Made by a program: the position numbers and the translations under genes
In this document: in pieces, positions 10,114 through 18,071 of the stretch
How the letters are laid out: each line of letters starts with the position of its first letter
Position numbering within the stretch: the stretch's first letter is position 1
The notes under the pieces: generated by a model
The model's input: the letters and a program-made list of their open reading frames with translations, nothing else
Told to the model about the DNA's origin: nothing
The model's database searches: none
DNA from: Cytophagales bacterium CG12_big_fil_rev_8_21_14_0_65_40_12
Lineage (GTDB): Bacteria; Bacteroidota; Bacteroidia; Cytophagales; Cyclobacteriaceae
DNA length: 64,000 nt
NCBI GenBank assembly: GCA_002786855.1
Contig: PCUU01000067.1
Location: 62,001 to 126,000, forward strand
Direction of reading: 5' to 3'

Positions 10114-10142
10114 ATACTTACTATGTTCAGCCCTTTTTCACA

Positions 10143-10194
10143 AATGTTAACATTTCGATATCAATGACTTTGTATTTTAACCTAATGTTAACAT
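10143..10194. promoter_or_regulatory. Pair of AATGTTAACATT palindromes 41 bp apart
   Basis: A 12-bp perfect palindrome (10143-10154) and a 10-bp perfect palindrome of the same core (10185-10194) have centres 41 bp apart, about four helical turns, just upstream of the receptor's -7 element. This geometry fits two dimers of one transcription factor bound on the same DNA face. The factor is not known. Confidence 0.45.
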
Positions 10195-10390
10195 CAAAAA
10201 ATTCGTGGTCTGAATATCTGCATTTTTTAGACCAATCCATTTTTAATCAATGGGTTAGCTAAAACAAAAATTGACAAAGCGAAGCTTAGGTGAACGAAAA
10301 ATGCTACAGGAATAAAATCCAATGCAATTTTAATTGTGAATTTTATTTGTAAAGCATGTTTTCCTTTTTATTTCCTGAAATAATTTTCAA

Positions 10391-10435
10391 GGTCGAAATT
10401 CGACCAATTCAAATCTCAGGATTTGAATTTTTTCT
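10391..10435 (+). terminator. Tandem hairpins with U-tract upstream of M14 peptidase
   Basis: A small hairpin GGTCG-aaatt-CGACC (10391-10405) is followed at once by a 10-bp hairpin AATTCAAATC-tcag-GATTTGAATT (10406-10429) and a T-rich tail. It looks like a rho-independent terminator pointing right, yet no plus-strand gene lies before it. It would either end an unannotated small RNA or act as an attenuator in the leader of the peptidase gene. Confidence 0.55.
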
Positions 10436-10485
10436 TACGCAATCGTATTCCTATATTCGACATTATTCAGGCTTTAACTAATACT

Positions 10486-13050
10486 ATGCGATTACACCTT
10501 AAACTGCTTTTTGGCTTGGTCATCATTACCCAAGCTATTTCGGTATCAGCTCAAAAAGATTTGAGATATTTTTTGCCGACAGATGTTACTTACGACCCTA
10601 ATATTCCAACACCAAAATCAATTATTGGACACGAAGTGGGAGAATGGCATATCACTCACGACAAACTCGTACTCTACATGCGCGCCCTTGCCAACGCATC
10701 GAATAGAATAACCTTGGAGGAAATTGGGCAAACTCATGAGGGAAGGACACAATTATTGCTGACCATCACGCACCCTGATAATCAAGCAGGTATAGAAAAA
10801 ATAAGGACTGACCATGTCTGGCTTACCTACCCCAATGAATCCGACAAGTTCGACATCAAAAAAATGCCAGTTGTGGCCTATATGGGCTTCAGTATTCATG
10901 GCAATGAGCCTTCAGGCTCTAATGCTGCCTTGATAGCCGCCTACTACATGGCTGCCGCTCAAGGGCCCAAAATCGAAAATGCGCTAAGGAACTCCATCAT
11001 CCTTTTCGATCCTTCTTTTAACCCAGACGGCCTTACGAGGTTTTCTACCTGGGCCAATATGCATAAATCAAAAAACATCAATCCCGATCCAAATGATAGA
11101 GAGTACAGCGAGGTTTGGCCTGGCGGAAGGACCAATCACTATTGGTTCGACCTCAACAGAGATTGGCTGCCCGTACAACAACCAGAGTCTAAAAATCGGA
11201 TTGCGAAGTATCATTTGTGGAAGCCAAATATTCTAACTGACCATCATGAGATGGGGACTAACTCCACTTTTTTCTTTCAACCGGGTGTCCCAACAAGAAC
11301 TCACCCACTTACCCCAAAAACCAACCAAGAACTCACCAGCAAAATAGGTGAATACCATGCCGAGGGTTTAGATGGCATCGGATCGCTTTACTATACCAAA
11401 GAAGGCTACGATGACTTCTATTATGGTAAAGGCTCTACATTCCCAGACATCAATGGTGGCATTGGAATTCTTTTTGAGCAGGCAAGTTCCAGAGGTCATG
11501 CCCAGGAAAGTGATAATGGTATATTAGAATTTCCATTTACCATAAAAAATCAGTTTACGGCTGTCCTATCCACTTGGAAAGCTGCAATCGATATGCGCGT
11601 GGAACTGCTTGACTACCAGCGCGACTTTTACAAGAGAGTCTTGAGAGATGCCGATAGTGATGAAACCAAAGCCTACATTTTTAAAGCAGAAAAGGATGCA
11701 GCAAGGTCTTATCACCTAGCCGAAATTCTCGACCGTCAAGAAATCGATTTTTATCGACCAGCACGCGATTTAAAATTTGGCAATGAAGAATACAAAATGG
11801 ACAATAGTTACATCATTCCTTTAAAACAGCGCAACTATAAGCTCATAAAAGGAATGTTTGAAAAGAGAACTACTTTTGAAGACAGCCTTTTTTATGATAT
11901 TTCTGGCTGGACCTACCCTTTGGCCTTCAATGTCGAATATGCTGAACTTACCAGCCGAGAATACGGAAGAAATCAGCTTGGCCAAAAAGTAGATAAAGTC
12001 GAATTTCCGCAAGGTAAAATGATTGGTGGGCAAAGCGCGTATGCCTATGCTTTTGAGTGGCACGGATATTATGCTCCCAGGGCAGCCAATAGGCTGCTTT
12101 CCAAAGGAATTAGAATCAAAGTGGCTACAAGTAAATTCTCTAAAGATGAAGAAACCACTTTTGATTACGGTACCATACTGGTGCCAGTGGCCAATCAAAA
12201 ATTATCAGAGTTTGATTTATTCTTGGAAATGCAGGCCATTGCTAACCTCGATGGTTTAGATATCCACGCACTTAATAGCGGATTAACCAACGGGGTCTCT
12301 TTGGGTAGTAATTCTTTTATCAGTCTTGAAAAGCCAGAAATTGCGTTGGTCGTAGAGTCTGGCAGTAGTGCCGATGCTGGCGAAATCTGGCATTTACTAG
12401 ATACGCGCATGCAAATGTTGGTCACTAAGTTGCCCGAAAACAGGCTATCCTCAAACGCAATTGAGCGCTATAATACACTTATCATTACTGGCGGTGTAGA
12501 TTTATCAGAGGCAGAGCTCGAAAACCTCAAGCGCTGGATCAGAAATGGCGGAACGCTTATAGCTAGTAACGGCAGTGCAGCGGCTTGGGCAAGCAGAAAC
12601 AAGCTTACCAATGTTCAACTTGTAGACGTAGAGCAATACAAAGGTGAAAATGTAGTTTACGATCAACTAAGTAATTTTCAGCGGGGGCAAAGTATTCCTG
12701 GAGGGGTGTTTATGAGCGAATTAGAACTTACTCACCCTTTGGCTTTTGGGTATTATAGAAAGGAGCTTCCTACTTTTAGGCGTGGTAATGTTATGCTTGA
12801 GGCCTCAAAAAATAAATTTTCTAACCCAGGAAAGTATACAAAAGAGCCATTGCTCAGCGGCTGGATCAATAAACCGAACTTAGAAGCCCTAAAGGAAACA
12901 TCAACCATAAGAGTAAATGCATTGGGGCAAGGTCGCATAGTTTCTTTAGCGGATAACCCAAACTTTCGGGCCTTTTGGTACGGCACAAATAAGTTAATGA
13001 TGAATGCAATATTCTTCGGGCGGATTGTAAGTTCGGCAGCCGCTCGGTAA
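10486..13050 (+). CDS. M14 family zinc carboxypeptidase, secreted
   Basis: Start ATG at 10486 gives 854 residues with a signal peptide (LLFGLVIITQAISVSAQ); an in-frame start 21 codons earlier adds residues unlike a leader and overlaps the upstream hairpin region. The catalytic domain shows the M14 zinc ligands H138-GN-E141 (SIHGNEPSGSN) and H253/H254 (LTDHHEMG), with the catalytic glutamate probably E331 (ILFEQASSRG). The C-terminal ~450 residues form an extra domain, with stretches such as NTLIITGGVDLSEAELENL resembling a class I glutamine-amidotransferase-like fold often seen in large Bacteroidota M14 proteins. It probably degrades peptides in the periplasm or outside the cell. There is no obvious type IX sorting domain. 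Confidence 0.92.
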   Translation: MRLHLKLLFGLVIITQAISVSAQKDLRYFLPTDVTYDPNIPTPKSIIGHEVGEWHITHDKLVLYMRALANASNRITLEEIGQTHEGRTQLLLTITHPDNQAGIEKIRTDHVWLTYPNESDKFDIKKMPVVAYMGFSIHGNEPSGSNAALIAAYYMAAAQGPKIENALRNSIILFDPSFNPDGLTRFSTWANMHKSKNINPDPNDREYSEVWPGGRTNHYWFDLNRDWLPVQQPESKNRIAKYHLWKPNILTDHHEMGTNSTFFFQPGVPTRTHPLTPKTNQELTSKIGEYHAEGLDGIGSLYYTKEGYDDFYYGKGSTFPDINGGIGILFEQASSRGHAQESDNGILEFPFTIKNQFTAVLSTWKAAIDMRVELLDYQRDFYKRVLRDADSDETKAYIFKAEKDAARSYHLAEILDRQEIDFYRPARDLKFGNEEYKMDNSYIIPLKQRNYKLIKGMFEKRTTFEDSLFYDISGWTYPLAFNVEYAELTSREYGRNQLGQKVDKVEFPQGKMIGGQSAYAYAFEWHGYYAPRAANRLLSKGIRIKVATSKFSKDEETTFDYGTILVPVANQKLSEFDLFLEMQAIANLDGLDIHALNSGLTNGVSLGSNSFISLEKPEIALVVESGSSADAGEIWHLLDTRMQMLVTKLPENRLSSNAIERYNTLIITGGVDLSEAELENLKRWIRNGGTLIASNGSAAAWASRNKLTNVQLVDVEQYKGENVVYDQLSNFQRGQSIPGGVFMSELELTHPLAFGYYRKELPTFRRGNVMLEASKNKFSNPGKYTKEPLLSGWINKPNLEALKETSTIRVNALGQGRIVSLADNPNFRAFWYGTNKLMMNAIFFGRIVSSAAAR

Positions 13051-13065
13051 TTGTTGCCCAAATCC

Positions 13066-13091
13066 ATGGCCTTCAAATGGAGGCCATTTTA
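13066..13091 (+). terminator. Probable terminator after M14 peptidase
   Basis: ATGGCCT (13066-13072) pairs with AGGCCAT (13081-13087) around an 8-base loop, followed by a short T run. It lies 15 bases after the stop codon of the peptidase gene and argues against translation of the next gene starting at the ATG at 13066. Confidence 0.6.
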
Positions 13092-13101
13092 TAAAAAGTG
13101 T

Positions 13102-13109
13102 TATTTTTG
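13102..13109 (+). promoter_or_regulatory. Putative -7 promoter element for the 170-residue protein
   Basis: TATTTTTG matches the consensus TAnnTTTG exactly and lies 16 bases before the TTG chosen as the start of the next gene. No clear -33 box is seen. A transcript starting here would have a very short leader. Confidence 0.45.
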
Positions 13110-13125
13110 TTTAAACTTTTTAGAC

Positions 13126-13638
13126 TTGAGCCAACGCCTCTTTCTTTTAGATAAAAACTATATCCTCAAGCAGGTTCAAAGCGATTCAAGGTTTGAGCTT
13201 GAGAAGCAGCTCGTGGAGCAAATAAAAGAAGGTTATTTTCTACTTTTTAATCCGCTTCATTTGGTTGATGATCTTTCAGAAATGGTAGAAGCTTTCAACC
13301 CAGAACACCTTACATTTTTTGATGAACTCTACGATAACCTTGCTGGAATTTTCAGATTTCAGGAAGAAGGAAATCAATTGGAACTTCTTTTTGATGGCCG
13401 AAGTCATTATGAAAAGTATTCGGAGGATTGGAAGACTGGCTTTAATCAATATACCAAAGCGCTTTGTCTTAAAAAGAACTTTATTTTAGCAGGGCTTGAG
13501 TTGACTGTTTTTCACTCTCCAGATAAACGCATTGAGCTAGCCCAAAACAGAATGAAAGTTTGTATTTATGAGCATTTTGGATTGAAAATCTACAAATACA
13601 AAGGAATACAAAAATACTGCTCTAGTAAATCTGCCTAA
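13126..13638 (+). CDS. Uncharacterised cytoplasmic protein
   Basis: I do not recognise this family. The frame is open from 13051, but ATG 13066 sits in a terminator stem and before a promoter-like element, so TTG 13126 (SQRLFLLDKNYILKQVQ) is the more likely start, giving 170 residues. The protein is soluble, rich in aromatic and acidic residues, with no signal peptide or membrane segment. Visible stretches are FFDELYDNLAGIF and a basic C-terminus (KVCIYEHFGLKIYKYKGIQKY). It ends three bases before the convergent acylphosphatase gene. The open frame, promoter and codon use support a real gene; the start remains uncertain. Confidence 0.7.
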   Translation: MSQRLFLLDKNYILKQVQSDSRFELEKQLVEQIKEGYFLLFNPLHLVDDLSEMVEAFNPEHLTFFDELYDNLAGIFRFQEEGNQLELLFDGRSHYEKYSEDWKTGFNQYTKALCLKKNFILAGLELTVFHSPDKRIELAQNRMKVCIYEHFGLKIYKYKGIQKYCSSKSA

Positions 13639-13641
13639 TTA

Positions 13642-13914
13642 TTAGCGCCTTATCTCAAAGTCTTCAAAACCTTGAGTAACTGGGATTAATTCCACCATTA
13701 CCTCCTCCACTTTAGATAACTCGGGGCCTAAACTGCACCAGTCAATAAAATCATTCACGTCTTGTTCTTTCCCTTCGATGTTTATAAGTACCGAGCCGTC
13801 CGCTTCGTTTCTACACCAACCTACAAGCGATAAACTCTTGGCCTGATGCTTTGCCGAGGCTCTAAAGAAAACCCCTTGGACTTTGCCTCTAACGGATATT
13901 TTTACTGCTTTCAT
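13642..13914 (-). CDS. acyP: Acylphosphatase
   Basis: Ninety residues, the usual length, with the acylphosphatase signature GKVQGVFFRAS (catalytic Arg18) and GWCRNEADGSV (catalytic Asn36). It hydrolyses acyl phosphates such as acetyl phosphate or carbamoyl phosphate in the cytoplasm. The start codon overlaps the end of deoC by 26 bases, so translation of the two is probably coupled; it is the last gene of the gltX-led minus-strand run. Confidence 0.95.
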   Translation of the reverse strand: MKAVKISVRGKVQGVFFRASAKHQAKSLSLVGWCRNEADGSVLINIEGKEQDVNDFIDWCSLGPELSKVEEVMVELIPVTQGFEDFEIRR

Positions 13915-14560
13915 GCCATTCTTTCATAATCGCCACACCCGAAGAAGTGCCAATTCTATCAGCACCTGCCGATATCATTGCCTCGGCATCTGCTAGTGTT
14001 TTAATACCTCCAGAGGCCTTAATTCCAACATTTGAGGGCAAGGATTTTCTCATCAATTGAATGTTTTCCAACTTGGCCCCAGATGACGCAAAGCCTGTGG
14101 ATGTTTTCACGAAATCTACCCCTGCCTCGGCACATAGCGCTGATGCCCTGATGATTTCTTCATCAGAAAGATAGGCCGTTTCGATAATCACCTTCAGAAT
14201 ACTATCTGCCTCATGGGCTACTTTGGAGCATTTTGCCAATTCAATCTTCGTCCAGGGAAGCCTCGTTTTGAAAGACGAAATATTCATCACCAAGTCTAGC
14301 TCATTGGCTCCGTTCTCTATGGCCAGCTCTATTTCCCTTAGCTTTACTTCCGTCATTTGATAGCCTAATGGAAACCCAATTACAGTGACCAATTGAACGT
14401 CTGAATTAAGCAATTCTCGCGCAGCTCGTTTCACCCAAAATGGTGGCACACAAATCCCAAAAAACCTGTTTTCTTTGGCCTCATGCACCAATAAATCAAT
14501 TTGACTTTCTGTAATTGTTGGGTTAAGGTTGGTATGCTCTATGTAATGGTTAATTTCCAT
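13889..14560 (-). CDS. deoC: Deoxyribose-phosphate aldolase
   Basis: The 223-residue TIM-barrel enzyme cleaves 2-deoxyribose 5-phosphate to glyceraldehyde 3-phosphate and acetaldehyde in deoxynucleoside catabolism. Key residues are present: Schiff-base Lys152 in DFVKTSTGFA, the second lysine Lys181 in VGIKASGGIKT, and the Asp in ELDLVMNI. It overlaps the upstream dehydrogenase gene by 11 bases and the downstream acylphosphatase by 26 bases, so all three are translationally linked. No other deoxynucleoside genes are nearby. Confidence 0.96.
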   Translation of the reverse strand: MEINHYIEHTNLNPTITESQIDLLVHEAKENRFFGICVPPFWVKRAARELLNSDVQLVTVIGFPLGYQMTEVKLREIELAIENGANELDLVMNISSFKTRLPWTKIELAKCSKVAHEADSILKVIIETAYLSDEEIIRASALCAEAGVDFVKTSTGFASSGAKLENIQLMRKSLPSNVGIKASGGIKTLADAEAMISAGADRIGTSSGVAIMKEWHESSKNIR

Positions 14561-15764
14561 CTACGTAATCTTGAAGATAACTATACCTTTCAGTCAAATG
14601 ACCATTTTCTGTGATCGTGGCCCTTTTTATAATGTTGTCTTTGTCTCCCGTCAATAAGTTAGGAAGGATATATTTTATAAACTCTTTTCCGAAATCTTCG
14701 GAAGCATTCCGTGGCAATTCGCATGGCAGGTTATCCACGGCCATCACAGTAATGTTGCTTTCGTCTGTAAAAGCCGCTTCAATCTTATCATCGCTTGAAT
14801 TGTAGTCATAAACCGGGTCATCAATAGTACTTGGTCTTTTAGTCGAAGGAATAGACCCTTCTATATCACAAGTAATATCTGCTATAATTCGAATATTGAA
14901 ATCGCTTTCGTTGGCTTCTTCTTTGGTAAATAAAACAGGTGCCTTTGGATCCCAAAATGCTCCCGCAATCAATACATCGGCCTTTCTTGCGTATTGCATA
15001 AAGTTCGATTTGTAATTGGTTGGATTTCTATAAAATTCATCTCTGCTAAATCCACCGCCTGCAATATGCTTATTGTAATCCCTTGTATTCAGCTGGGTAT
15101 ATACTGGCTCTGCAAAATATTCATTCAGGAATTCTATTGGGCTCACTTTGCGGATTTTCATCCCTGTAAGTACTTCCATTGCCCCCTTTGAAACTCTACC
15201 ACCACCTGTAAGCACTATTTTTATGGCTGGTAACTTTACTTTGGCATATTCCAGTTGCATATCCGCCATGTCAAAACATTCGTGCGCTGGCCTCAGGTGA
15301 AATAGGTTATACCGTCTGCCATACGTCAAGATACCATTATAAGCACCAACAATGCCTGCGTATCTACCGAAAGCGATCAGTCTTTGGCCTGCCTCATTGG
15401 TCAAGCCTTCCCAATCAATAAGTTTTACATTTTTTTTAAGAATGGTCTGCAATAAACCTCTGTTATACTCTTGTTTCTTGGTAGTATGTGAGAAGAAAAA
15501 ATGGGTTTTCCCATCGACCAACATAGAATTAGGCACTTCTTTCACGCCTATTATCACATCACAATCAGCAACGCTGTCCACCATATTTGCACCTGCTTGC
15601 TGGTATTCATCATCATGAAAACAGCGAATGTTGCTTCTTTGACAATAAATCTCTACGCCTGTGAATTCGGATAAAATGGTCTTGCACTGATCAGGCGTTA
15701 TGGGCACCCTTTTATCAATGGGAACTTTGCCTTCCTTAATAATACCAAGTTTCAGTTGTTGCAT
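14550..15764 (-). CDS. NAD-dependent dehydrogenase of the AlaDH/PNT fold, saccharopine dehydrogenase (LYS1)-like
   Basis: A 404-residue protein beginning LGIIKEGKVPIDKRVPITP, the N-terminal substrate-domain signature of alanine dehydrogenase/transhydrogenase-type enzymes, with IDWEGLTNEAGQRLIAFG and an internal Rossmann strand-turn (KIVLTGGGRVSKGAMEVL). The overall layout fits the lysine-forming saccharopine dehydrogenase (LYS1) branch better than true alanine dehydrogenase. The substrate in Bacteroidota relatives is not settled, so I give no symbol. It lies 55 bases after the small-protein gene, upstream of deoC with an 11-base overlap. Confidence 0.85.
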   Translation of the reverse strand: MQQLKLGIIKEGKVPIDKRVPITPDQCKTILSEFTGVEIYCQRSNIRCFHDDEYQQAGANMVDSVADCDVIIGVKEVPNSMLVDGKTHFFFSHTTKKQEYNRGLLQTILKKNVKLIDWEGLTNEAGQRLIAFGRYAGIVGAYNGILTYGRRYNLFHLRPAHECFDMADMQLEYAKVKLPAIKIVLTGGGRVSKGAMEVLTGMKIRKVSPIEFLNEYFAEPVYTQLNTRDYNKHIAGGGFSRDEFYRNPTNYKSNFMQYARKADVLIAGAFWDPKAPVLFTKEEANESDFNIRIIADITCDIEGSIPSTKRPSTIDDPVYDYNSSDDKIEAAFTDESNITVMAVDNLPCELPRNASEDFGKEFIKYILPNLLTGDKDNIIKRATITENGHLTERYSYLQDYVDGN

Positions 15765-15819
15765 CTTTTATTCCGATTGTTTGAGTTCATCATTGGTTTT
15801 CATTTCTGGGATCGAATTT

Positions 15820-16041
15820 TCATTCTCCCTTTTCCAAACCATCTCCCTTGATTTCGTCTATATCGTCCCTATCCCTGAGTTTTTTATCATCCACATTCTT
15901 ATTTAAGAACTCGTTGATTTTATCAATGGATAAAGAATTATGGATCTCGCCAAAAGAATCAATTCTTATTTCTAAGCCTTCCAGTGCTTTGTTAACTCTT
16001 GGCTTCTCGTCTCTGAGCTTGTTTTCTTTTCTTTTGGACAT
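15820..16041 (-). CDS. Small charged protein of unknown function
   Basis: A 73-residue, strongly charged protein without membrane segments, beginning MSKRKENKLRDEKPRVNKAL and ending in an acidic tail (IKGDGLEKGE). It starts six bases after the gltX stop codon, so it is cotranscribed with gltX. A frame of 173 codons exists on the other strand, but it runs antisense to gltX and this gene and looks like a shadow. I do not recognise the family; gene status rests on position and composition. Confidence 0.6.
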   Translation of the reverse strand: MSKRKENKLRDEKPRVNKALEGLEIRIDSFGEIHNSLSIDKINEFLNKNVDDKKLRDRDDIDEIKGDGLEKGE

Positions 16042-16047
16042 GATCTT

Positions 16048-17553
16048 TTATTTTAGCGTATTTATGGCAAATTCAATTCTTTCTGCAGATACTTTTGGGC
16101 CTAATATCGCGATTATTTGCATCAAATCTGGCCCACCAGCAGCACCGGTAAGTGCCAATCTGAGTCCTGGCATCACCTTCCCAAGTCCGGTGCCGTCTTT
16201 AGCCAAAACAGTTTCTAACAGTTGTTTAGCGTCTTCTGGAGAAATCGCATCCAAATCCTTCAATTCGAGAGAAAAACTATTGAGTTTAGCTGCGACTTCT
16301 TCATTCCATTTCTTTTTTACGGTAGTTTCATCGAAATCGCGAGGTGCGTTAAAAAAGAAATCTCCGTGAGTAACAACTTCCGACAGGAACGTAATCCTTT
16401 CTTTCATAGCATCCACTATTGACACTACAGTGGCATCATCCGTTCTAAGGTCATATTCGGCTTTGAGAGTACCTGCCAATCCCACGCTAGAGCGGTTTTT
16501 CAAGTACTGTTGGTTGAACCATTTGGCCTTTTCTATATCGAACTTTGCTCCAGATTTGTTGATTCGATCAAGTGAAAAGGTATGGATCAATTCTTCAAGA
16601 CTAAAAATCTCTTGTTCGGTGCCAGGGTTCCAGCCTAACATGGCTAAAAAATTAATGAAGGCATCGGGTAAATATCCTGATTCTTTGAACCCTTGAGACA
16701 ATTCACCGCTTTCAGGATCATTCCAGTTCAATGGAAAAATCGGAAATCCTAATTGGTCTGCGGCCCTTTTGCTCAGTTTTCCATTGCCATCTGGCTTTAA
16801 TAAGAGTGGCAAATGAGCAAATTCCGGAGCTTTCCAACCGAAGGCATCATAGAGTAAAATATGCAAAGGAGCAGAGGGCAGCCACTCCTCACCGCGAATT
16901 ACATGTGTGATTTTCATGAGATGATCATCAACAATATTGGCCAAATGATAAGTTGGCATACCATCAGATTTCATCAAGACTTTGTCATCCAAAGTGGTGG
17001 TACTTACAACGATCCAGTCACGAATAATATCCTTGAATCGAACATCATCGTGTTTTGGCATTTTAAATCGAATAACATATGGCTCACCAGAATTCAACCT
17101 TTGGGCTACCTCTTCTTCGGAAAGGGTCAAAGAGTTTTTCATTTGATTTCGGCTGATAGCGTTGTACTGTGGATTTGCCATCCTAGCTTCCTTGAGCCTT
17201 TCGCGCATTTCATCTAGCTCTTCGGGTGTATCAAAAGCATAATAGGCCTTTCCAGCATCAATCAATTGCTGAGCGTAATCAAAATACAACTCTTTCCGAT
17301 CTGACTGCCTGTAGGGTCCGAAAGTACCTCCATTCTTTGGCCCTTCGTCAGGCGAAATTCCCGCCCATTGCAGGGCATTTAAGATGTAATCTTCCGCCCC
17401 TGGAACAAACCTACCCTGATCTGTATCTTCAATCCTTAGAATGAATGTTCCTCCATGCTTTTTGGCAAAAAGATAATTGTACAATGCGGTTCTCAGTCCA
17501 CCAATATGTAATGCACCTGTCGGACTTGGAGCAAATCTTACTCTAACACTCAT
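16048..17553 (-). CDS. gltX: Glutamate--tRNA ligase
   Basis: The 501-residue class I aminoacyl-tRNA synthetase charges tRNA-Glu. The HIGH motif is H16-IGG in FAPSPTGALHIGG and the KMSKS-type loop is KLSKR at residues 259-263. The C-terminal helical anticodon-binding part is complete. It has its own -7 promoter element at 17572-17579 and heads a minus-strand transcription unit including the 73-residue protein and probably the dehydrogenase-deoC-acyP genes. Confidence 0.98.
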   Translation of the reverse strand: MSVRVRFAPSPTGALHIGGLRTALYNYLFAKKHGGTFILRIEDTDQGRFVPGAEDYILNALQWAGISPDEGPKNGGTFGPYRQSDRKELYFDYAQQLIDAGKAYYAFDTPEELDEMRERLKEARMANPQYNAISRNQMKNSLTLSEEEVAQRLNSGEPYVIRFKMPKHDDVRFKDIIRDWIVVSTTTLDDKVLMKSDGMPTYHLANIVDDHLMKITHVIRGEEWLPSAPLHILLYDAFGWKAPEFAHLPLLLKPDGNGKLSKRAADQLGFPIFPLNWNDPESGELSQGFKESGYLPDAFINFLAMLGWNPGTEQEIFSLEELIHTFSLDRINKSGAKFDIEKAKWFNQQYLKNRSSVGLAGTLKAEYDLRTDDATVVSIVDAMKERITFLSEVVTHGDFFFNAPRDFDETTVKKKWNEEVAAKLNSFSLELKDLDAISPEDAKQLLETVLAKDGTGLGKVMPGLRLALTGAAGGPDLMQIIAILGPKVSAERIEFAINTLK

Positions 17554-17571
17554 CTTAAATTAATTTGGCCG

Positions 17572-17579
17572 CAAAATTA
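17572..17579 (-). promoter_or_regulatory. Putative -7 promoter element of gltX
   Basis: The minus strand reads TAATTTTG, an exact TAnnTTTG match, followed by CGGCC as at the TonB receptor promoter. The -33 box is not clear. The start codon lies about 20 bases downstream. Confidence 0.5.
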
Positions 17580-17639
17580 AACAAATCTTAACCCAAGGAC
17601 TACTATCTGATCAACTTTAGCCTTTAGCAAAAAAGCCTT

Positions 17640-18023
17640 TTAAAGATCTACCGCGATACAGGATATTTCAACATTTACATCCTTGGGTAAACGCGCGACT
17701 TCTACGGTCTCCCTTGCAGGCGGATTAGATTTGAAATATACCCCATAGGCCTCGTTGATTGCGCTAAATTGGTTCATGTCCTTTATAAAAATAGAGCACT
17801 TCACAATATTCTCGAAAGACATTCCTGCGGAAGAAAGTATGGCCTCAATGTTCTTCATTACTTGGTGAGTCTCTTCAGTAATATTTTCATTGATCATTTC
17901 ACCCGTGATTTGATCAAAAGGGATTTGACCTGAAATATATAATGTATTGCCCGCTTTAACTGCTTGGCTATAAGGACCAATGGGCGCAGGAGCGTCCTTA
18001 CTCATTACGATTGTCTTGTCCAT
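17640..18023 (-). CDS. RidA family protein (imine/enamine deaminase)
   Basis: A 127-residue YjgF/YER057c/UK114 protein. RidA hydrolyses reactive 2-aminoacrylate-type imines formed by PLP enzymes in the cytoplasm. The signature PARETVEVARLPKDVNVEISC contains the catalytic arginine (ARETV), and the N-terminus APAPIGPYSQAVKAGNTLYI is typical. The length is normal. It stands alone on the minus strand, diverging from the HCDH-like gene across 48 bases. Confidence 0.95.
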   Translation of the reverse strand: MDKTIVMSKDAPAPIGPYSQAVKAGNTLYISGQIPFDQITGEMINENITEETHQVMKNIEAILSSAGMSFENIVKCSIFIKDMNQFSAINEAYGVYFKSNPPARETVEVARLPKDVNVEISCIAVDL

Positions 18024-18024
18024 A

Positions 18025-18055
18025 TTCGGATTGTTTGATTTAATGGATAATTTTG
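18025..18055 (+). promoter_or_regulatory. Promoter of the HCDH-like gene (TTCG-N19-TAATTTTG)
   Basis: A perfect -7 element TAATTTTG (18048-18055) with a 3-of-4 -33 match TTCG (18025-18028) at the ideal 19-base spacing. The start codon is at 18072. Confidence 0.6.
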
Positions 18056-18071
18056 AAGCAAATTACACATT

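Larger units (their letters stand above)
10032..10485. other. 454-bp divergent intergenic region with promoters, palindromes and a terminator hairpin
   Basis: This gap between the TonB receptor (minus) and the M14 peptidase (plus) holds a minus-strand -7 element (10106-10113), two TGTTAACA palindromes (10143-10154, 10185-10194), and two plus-strand hairpins (10391-10405 and 10406-10435). Short open frames inside it have no recognisable protein features. No plus-strand gene precedes the terminator-like hairpin, which makes the segment a candidate for a small RNA or an attenuated leader. Confidence 0.6.

Noticed and set aside
15848-16369. A 173-codon plus-strand frame rich in Ser and Phe
   Set aside because: It runs antisense to gltX and the 73-residue gene, and its composition is that of a reverse-complement shadow; no domain is recognisable.
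17610-17640. A terminator after RidA in the AAGCC-rich segment
   Set aside because: The repeats are direct (AGCCTTT twice), not inverted, so no stem forms.
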